DNA from: Prinia subflava
Lineage: Eukaryota > Chordata > Aves > Passeriformes > Cisticolidae
Reading direction: 5' to 3'
Assembly: GCF_021018805.1 (NCBI RefSeq)
Contig: NC_086283.1
Location: forward strand, 63,070,182 to 63,134,181
Length of the DNA: 64,000 nucleotides
Below are positions 56,501 through 64,000 of the stretch, in pieces (the first letter of the stretch is position 1; each line of letters opens with the position of its first letter). Both the position numbers and the translations under genes were made by a program. The notes beneath the pieces are model-generated. The model was not told the origin of the DNA, did not search any database, and saw only the letters and a list, made by a program, of their open reading frames with translations.

Positions 56501-58943
56501 CTTCTCTGGTGACACGCACCATGCTCCCGTTTGGCATTGAATATTCAGGTGCTTTGGGCTGTTCTGTAGTCAATATTTATACCTTTTGATCTGTCCACAT
56601 GAGATCATTTGAAGATTTTCATATCATGTCAAAACACTTTTTCAGAAATCTGACATTTGGCATTTGGGTAAAGTTCTCCATTCACCTCAGTGATACCTTG
56701 CCCTTACACATGGAACACTAGATCTGTGTGCTGTATTAGTAATTAATTTGCCACTGGCAGATTTTCCTTGTCAAGAAAATTGTATTAAAACAACATTACT
56801 TCATCCATTTATGTCATATAAAGTACATGTATTGATAAGCATTTTCTGTTACATAGTTAATATTTTTATCCATTTTAAATCCCACTTTTCCCTACAGATT
56901 CAGTCAGAAGTTTCAAAAAATACTTCTGAATTTGGACAGTCTGTTTCCTCTTTCTGTGTCAGTCATGTTATACTAACATTAAATATAACAGTCCCCAGAC
57001 AGGATCTTTCATAAAACAAAATTACTGAAAAGTATTATCATGGACAGTAGGCATGGATACTTAATATTTTTTTATCTGTGTCAGATAGAATTGGTACATA
57101 AGTAATATGTTTCATTCAAAATTAATTAGAGCAATGCAATTATAATGGCCTTCATTTCAGACATACGAAGTGGGCAAGGATAAACATATGGAGCCTGGGT
57201 ATGAAGTAGAGATGTGACTCAATTACTGAAAAGTGTAAAATATAGAGAACATGGTGATTTTCCCAGACACATCAAAGAGTCAATACCCTTCATAAAGTCT
57301 CTCAAGGGTGTCTAGGCTGTGATGAATCTGCTGTCTTAGGTTCCTGTGCTACATTCAATATTCCTTGTGACCTTGTGTTGCTTTTTGGGCCTCCAATAGC
57401 ACAATATTTCATTAAGAATTGCAGATTATGACAAATGCTAAGAAGTTCTTGACTTTCATCTATCATCTTCTTCAGAAAAGCATTTGAAGGAGCAGCGTTA
57501 GCTGAACTTTTAGAGAACGAAATCATTAAGATTCATATATCCACAAGTTTTAATCTAGTTTGGAATGTTGATCTTTATTTATTCAATTGGTAGAATTTCT
57601 CATTTTTGAGCATGATTGGCCACAAAAACTGCTCTTGACCCTAACATGGAGAAAAGTCATGCAAACACTTTTTACTGAAACTTTTTAAATAGACATAAAG
57701 CTTAAGCAAAATTTTCCAGTGGGGAACCTTGCTTAGGCTATGTGTGCCAAGACTTCCTAAGTATTTGTTCAGGCTTGGTTTGGGGTTTTGAGTCAACCCT
57801 GCTCAGCACTCATGACAGCAACAAGCCTGGCACCACAGGAAACATCTCTGCTGGCACTTCAAACTTCCAGGATTTTCCCAAAATCAAAAAATTGCTAGAG
57901 ATGCCACTGAAGCTACATATTGCACAAAGCATGCAAAATGTCATGTAAAGATCCTGATAACATGACTACATCTTCAAAATTCAGAGGACTCTGTTCAGAA
58001 CCATTCCAGCAAACCTCCTGATTGACTTTTGCTATTGTTAAACAAAATCAGAATTGAATGTTGACTTGGTGATATTAATTATGATAGAAAGAGCTGCCTA
58101 TAGGCTTGCTAAAATGTGATGAGCGCTGGTCATGCAATATCATTAACCTGGCTCGGTGAATGCCACAGCTCTTCACACAAAAAAAATTTGTACTAACCGT
58201 TATATTTTCAATCAAATAATTTACTTCATTCATAAACACAGAGGTAACAGCTACCCAGAGTAAAGCAGTACAAACTCAAATTATATGCCACCTTCTAAAA
58301 TGAACTCACTTATTAAGCTTATAAAAGATAGGAAGTAGAGAAGTAATACTAGAAGTACTACTAATAACATTCAGGCAATTTTAATAGCCTTTTGTTCCCA
58401 TCAAAAGGTATTACAACTAGATATTCTAATTTTTAGAAATAGCTGTTTCTAGAAAGAGGTAATCACACTAAGTTAATAATTTTTTAACAAAGAGAGATTA
58501 ATATGGCATTAATTTCAAAGCATTTAAACCGAAGAGAGAAAGCTTATTTTAGTGTAATGCTACCGTTTGGTCAGAAACTAGGCCAGTATTACTCAACTAA
58601 GGCTCTTTTCTCCATTAGTGCTCTACATATCTGATATTACTAATTCTTGAACAGACTTAAACCAAAACAGTCTCATTGAAACTAGTGAAAATCAGTAGTA
58701 AGAAAATAAAACAGGGAATTTGGTCCTTCTAGGAGTCTATCTACTACTGTCTCATTGTCAAATTCCTTTATACCTTCACTGCGACTCCTAATAAATGTCA
58801 TAATATTCATCTTGACTCCTAAATCCCTCTTTCTAAATGCCAAGAGGTCTCAGATGATTCCAGGAAATAACATAATTCACTGTCACCTTGTCTTCTAGTC
58901 ATCTTTAAGGCCAGTTAAAAAAAGACCTTTTAGGTGGTTTTTT

Positions 58944-58972
58944 GGGTTTTATTGTTTGTTTGTTTGTTTGTA
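58944..58972. repeat. (TTTG)n microsatellite
   Basis: About five tandem TTTG units, preceded by a T-rich stretch. Confidence 0.85.
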
Positions 58973-60114
58973 ATGATTATAGGCTGATCTTATCCCTACA
59001 TACACAACTGCAATAATCACAGGCTTCAAACCTTTAAAAACAGGCTTTCTTAGCCTTCATCACCTAAGTCTATCTACCATTTTCTTCCCCTAATCAGAAA
59101 ATTATCAGTGCTACTTTGCATCAAAAGTCTAAGACAAAGATCATGTTCTTGCCAACACCAGAATTGTATGGGAGGATTTAAATTAAAATGTCCAAACAAA
59201 ACCAGCAATACAAACATTATATATTGGTGGGGTATCTGATGTACCCTCTAGGAAAACTATAGAGCTAGAATGTTCTATCTTTGCTGAAATATTTATATAT
59301 CTCTCTTTACAAACTCATGGCATATCATTTTAAATGTCTCTGGGCCAAACAAAAAGTCAAAGTGAGAAAAACAAGCATGCACTAAGCTTTGTGCCTTGTG
59401 CTAAATCCACAGCATTTCTAGCTCCGTGCAGCAACTCCTCTATAATCACTTTTCTGAACAAGCTCGTCTGATTTGTAACCTCCCTGGGCTCATGTTAAGT
59501 CCTAATAGCTGTCCTAAAAGTCTAATCCTTCTTCACAAGTCAGCTGCTTTGTTCAAGGCTCCTTGCAGCAAATAAAGTTTCTTGGGTCTTGTGAGTTTTT
59601 CATTATTCAGCTGGCACTGCTTCTTTGTTTGGAAAGGCATAATAGCCATGAGGTGTCTGTTCTGCAGAGGCAACAGTCACTCCCAGATCCTAGCTCGACA
59701 GCTGTGAACTTTTTGTGTCATAGTCTCCATCTGCTTGCTTCAGAATCCACATCATTAAATGATGCCCCAAATGCATGCATCCACATAAAGACTGAGCTGT
59801 AGTCATGGGAACTTAAGCAGACAGCATTTCCTGTTGCTAACCTTCAATGCCACACAAATAGGTCTTTCAATTTGAAAAAGCATCAGCTTGCACTGTCTAT
59901 ATCACAACATTAAACCTTTAGTATCAGATATATTGTTTTAATTCCTCACAAATATGTCTATAGCCGCAATTTGAGGCACTTTGGGAATTTTAGCAGACCC
60001 ATAGACCTGTTTTAACAAATTGCATATTTCCTTTTATCAGTGTTCATACATATTGTTACTTTTTACTGATTTTTAACTATTTTAAATATTTAATTTATAT
60101 GCAATTTAAAAAAA

Positions 60115-60160
60115 ATTATTTTATTTTATTTTATTTTATTTTATTTTATTTTATTTTATT
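60115..60160. repeat. (ATTTT)n microsatellite
   Basis: About nine near-perfect ATTTT pentamers following an A/T-rich stretch. Confidence 0.95.
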
Positions 60161-63100
60161 CTGCATAATAGGAATGACTCCTAAGAAAACATCTTGAATT
60201 GATAACAGAATTTTTAGGAATTCAACATAAGATTATATAGATTTGATAAATCAGCCTCAGTTGGTCATATGCACAATCTGTACACGTAATGCCACAGAGA
60301 AAATAGGTGTGCTACAACACTTTATCCAGCCACTGTGGAAGCACAAGAAAAATGCAAATCTTCTTAAAAATATTTTAATTAAGTAACTGTTAATTATTCT
60401 GACTTATTTCCCAGAATAGCAATAAAATTATAGAGAATATAGAGAATTTTTTTAACTTTGCTGTGTTCTTTACTGACTCTTCAGAGTACTCCTGCAATTT
60501 TACTGATACATTGTGTTCACTAATTTAGCTCCTACTGTAAAATTTTAGAAGATGAGCTCTGTTTAAAAGACAGGGGAAGAAGGGAAGAACATCCCTCCCT
60601 CCTGCTCCTTATAAGAACAGAAGGAGAACCATGCAGAAGAGTCCTTCCAAGGAGGAGCATCACATCCAGCATTTCCCAGCACAGCATGCAGAGAAGCTAT
60701 GATAGGCAGCATGAGCAAGTAGCTGGATGACATGAGCAGTGTGGCAGTCCTCTTTTTCCTATCCAGTAGGTCAACTGCTTGTGTCAGTATGACAATAGAA
60801 TATTGGGTTTGATTTTTTTTAGGTGGTTAGGAGGATGTAAGTTCATGGTTAGGAGGAGGTCAGGCAGATTTCACTGGGGTAATGAACTGTCACTTAGACA
60901 CAGGAAACTATTAAGAATATGGTTATCTTTTCCAAACTTCAGGTTACTCTCTGGTACACAAACCATCTATCCTTCATTTTAAGTCAGATAGTAATAAACT
61001 TTTAAGGAAATGCATTGATCTATTTTTTTTTTTTTTTGAGGAAGCTTTGTAAAATTTTACATTTATCTAACCATTTAAAATCCTAATGTTTTTCAGGGAT
61101 GAAAGCATGGCTGCTTCCTCCAGCTCCTCAGAGGTTGTTGTGCTGGTGTAGTTTCTGATACAGCAGAGAGTGCTGTCATGCCTAATGGTTGTAACTCATG
61201 CTCCACTCAATCTACATGAACCAGAAAATTTGCTGCATGAAACACAGTGAGAGAGGTCATGCTCCTCCAAATGTTGGCCCTCCGGCCCATTGCCTGATCT
61301 TGCTTGAAAACAAAGCAAAACAAAATTATGACATTTGCTCCCAGGTCATGTATCTGTATAGGGATGGATCAGTATAAGGAGAACAGAGCTCTACAGGGAA
61401 TCTTGCTTAGCTCATACCAGTTATCACCTACATACTTTGTTTTGCAAAAAATGTAATACCTCATTCCTTGGGACCTGGATTTAATCCCATTTAAGAAAAA
61501 GAGGAAGTTAGCACCTATAAGTGAAAATAATGAAGCAAAAATATGGATCAGAACCTACAAGTCATTTGTCTTTGCCAGTTATCTGGAGCACCAGTCTTTT
61601 GTTGCAGAAAAGCAACTATCCTGCATAAAATTGTCTCTTGGTACAAGAGATTGGTCCCAAAGAAGTCCTTGAATACAGCAGAAAGAAACAGGAAGAAATG
61701 TGGAATATAAATGTGGAACAAAGCCTTTTGTTTATGTAATTTCAAGAATATAATTTTTCCCAGTTACTTCCCATACGTTTTCTTTAGGTTTGATTTCTTT
61801 GTTCAGTCCTAAAACTTCTTTCTTTTAAAATAAATTAATTTAGACTACTAGATTATGTGAAAAAAATATTGGAATAAACACTCCCCGTCTTATTCTTTGC
61901 TTCTTCCTTTTCCTTTTGAATCTTTTTCCTCATTCTTTTGTCTTCAATCTCATCAAAAGGAATAATACATATTTGATGCAAGTAATACAAGCCTTTTTAA
62001 ATTAGACTGAACAATTTTTTTTCCAAGTACAAATTTGTATTCTCTGCGATTCTTTCTGATACTTGATTCTCTGCATATCTCTAGGCTACACAGTTAAAAG
62101 TCAGTTTAAGATTTTCTGTTATTTCTGCTTAACTTATGAGAACTGCATAATGGTTACAGTCATCCAGTGGTCAGAAAAAATGCACCAGAACGTCTTTGGA
62201 GGTGGTAGCTCACATTAGCCATTCCTGTGTCTGTACATACTAGTTTGCAAATGTTGTGTTCTCACAAAAGCCCCTCACACATGTCCAAGGCATGTTGTTT
62301 TCTGTTCTCTGTTCTCTGTTGAGTTACTATTGTATCCCTGATAACTGAGAACTTCTACATAAAGCTTTTGCACACTGGACATATGAAATGTTGGGACATC
62401 GAGAAAGAGGTACTTGCACTTAATTATGTGATGTGTGGTTTTCAAAATTAGAAGAATATTTCAGGTAACCCTCACTCAGCAGTGCTGTCAAGAAGATGAG
62501 TGTCCACAGCCCTATAGCACAAAGAAATAGGTAGCAGTTATCTGCTCAAGGTATATTTTGTAATTCCAGATTTACATTATCAGTGTTCTTATTGTTATTG
62601 TTATTATTACAACTGCGGGGCATTCTAGTCCATGTGAGCAATTGAAGCATGCAATTACTACTTTTGATTGTTAAAACTGGTAAAACTTTAAATATGTGGA
62701 ATTCATGAAGCATTTTCTCTCTTTCTTCTTTCCCCTTATGGTATTTTGTCAGTGAAGGCCAGATGCACAATTATAGATGGTTCTGAACAATTTTTATGCC
62801 AGTTCTATTCATGGTGTGCTTGGCCTTCCATAATAAAAGGCTTGAAGAAGTTCATGAGCTTAAAGAAGATTAGAAACTAAATAGAGGCTAACAATTTGAA
62901 ATAAAAGCTAATATAAAAATCAATGTTATCCAACCCCTGAAATGTGTGTGTATGTAGCTTTTTGGTTTTTTGTTTGTTGGTTTGGTTTGGATTTTTTTCT
63001 TTGGGGTTTTGTTTGTTTTGTTTAGAAAGCCCCACAAAATAACATTGGAAACAATGTTATGGGATATTTCCATTTTCTAACTGCAGACACAAGTGACACA

Positions 63101-64000
63101 TAGAAGTAAAGATAAACATTTAGATTCTCTCCAATGGCCCTGTCTTCTGCAGCTGTTGTGCAAGTAGAGGACAGGATGGAGAAGGTAGCATTAATGCTTT
63201 TTGAATGGTTCTGAATTCAGACATGGATCTCAAAGATTTTAGAAAATTGTTACCAATTACCAAAATATCCCTCAAAATGAAAAAAAAAAAAGGCCCCCAG
63301 ACAAACCCAGATGTCTCACAAAACTCTTAAACCTCCAGTTATGGGAGATCCTACTCTCCAAAAGAGAGGCTGTCCTTGAGATACTGCAGTGGCAATGGGT
63401 GAAATTCTTTGAGTTTTTTATGCGATTTTTTTAGCCCAAATTTCAAATACAGAAATGATTTAGCTGTTTAGAAACTGCTGACTTTCAATGGCATGCAGGT
63501 TTTTAAGTGCTTAAGTCACCTAAAAATATTGACCTCTTAGATATTTTTCAGCTTCTCTGTAACTGAGTTGATGTATGTTTGGCTCAGTCTTTAAACTTTA
63601 CTTTTGAAAGTGACTTTTCAGCTTCAGAAATGTCAGTATCTATGGACTATTCCGACTGATATTTCATTTTTCATTGACAAACATTGGACTGTTGATTTCT
63701 TCTCTTTCATTTTACTCCTCACTCTGATTCTCTATAGAAACAAATAAAAAGACAGGGAAAATACCTGCCAAAAATGAGGATATACTCCTCATATATGGGG
63801 AGAATTACATCTGGGGAACATCAATGACTGCTAAAATTGAAATTTCATTTCATATTAAAAGCAGCCTTCATCATCTAAAAGGCATCAATACAGGTAAATG
63901 GAATTTAAGTACAGTCTATAATGTACATATCAGAAGAGTAAATAATTGGCACTTCTGTTAATTCAGAGTCCCTCTGGTGCAAAACCATTTTTTTATTCAC

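Larger units (their letters stand above)
53574..64000. other. non-coding AT-rich DNA with simple repeats
   Basis: No gene, RNA or clear transposon recognised. Simple repeats are listed separately; a GTTT-rich low-complexity tract lies at 62958-63025. Open frames at 56307-56573 and 57302-57526 (- strand) were considered and not supported. Confidence 0.55.

Noticed and set aside
56307..56573. 88-codon - strand open frame with coding-like look
   Set aside because: Acceptor lacks a pyrimidine tract, no convincing donor, and frames of this length are expected by chance over 64 kb.
57302..57506. - strand open frame after a weak acceptor (TTCTCTAAAAG)
   Set aside because: No donor before its stop, AT-rich, and no recognisable protein; not enough for an exon call.

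Overview
This window reads as vertebrate nuclear DNA from a bird, probably a songbird. CR1-type LINE fragments occur on both strands, LTRs of several families are scattered through it, and one ERVL-type LTR (9888-10465) has a sequence I recognise from avian genomes. The background is AT-rich, with no confident host gene, no structural RNA gene and no CRISPR array. Species cannot be read from the sequence.

The centrepiece is a nearly complete endogenous retrovirus on the + strand at 10683-18826. It has two 326-bp LTRs that differ, by my reading, at one base, a 6-bp target-site duplication (GCCACT) on both sides, a lysine-tRNA-like primer binding site, a splice donor and acceptor, and a polypurine tract. 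Its genes run gag, pro, pol, env. The gag, pro and pol frames are linked by two -1 frameshift heptamers of the kind used by betaretroviruses: AAAAAAC at gag/pro and GGATTTT at pro/pol. pro, pol (905 codons) and env (451 codons) are open with catalytic motifs in place. gag is split over reading frames in homopolymer-rich DNA. The env transmembrane subunit is of the alpharetrovirus kind: an internal fusion loop lies between its 9th and 45th residues, both cysteines, followed by CX6CC. The element therefore looks like a young mosaic with a betaretrovirus-like gag-pro-pol and an alpharetrovirus-like env.

The rest is layered transposon debris. 1-9900: a CR1 3' fragment (205-752), a MIR-like relic near 2.7 kb, a 22-base C run, and otherwise plain AT-rich DNA. 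9888-10465: an ERVL-type solo LTR just upstream of the provirus. 19.2 kb: an antisense CR1 end. 22174-22736: a 563-bp solo LTR with a 6-bp duplication GCCATC. 29.8 kb: a CR1 end. 31.4-31.9 kb: an LTR whose U3 holds six 43-bp repeats, each with a CCAAT box. 35.0-35.7 kb: a 281-bp LTR (duplication GAGTC) abutting an antisense CR1. 37.8 kb: a CR1 reverse-transcriptase fragment. 38.9-40.8 kb: a possible antisense LTR-like element containing a GC-rich 56-bp minisatellite. 42.8-45.9 kb: two CR1 pieces followed by two antisense LTRs. 45.9-64 kb: AT-rich DNA with simple repeats and one weak candidate host exon (53463-53573, - strand).

Functionally, the provirus is the only coherent gene set here: LTR promoter and poly(A) signal, frameshift-controlled enzyme production, and spliced env.
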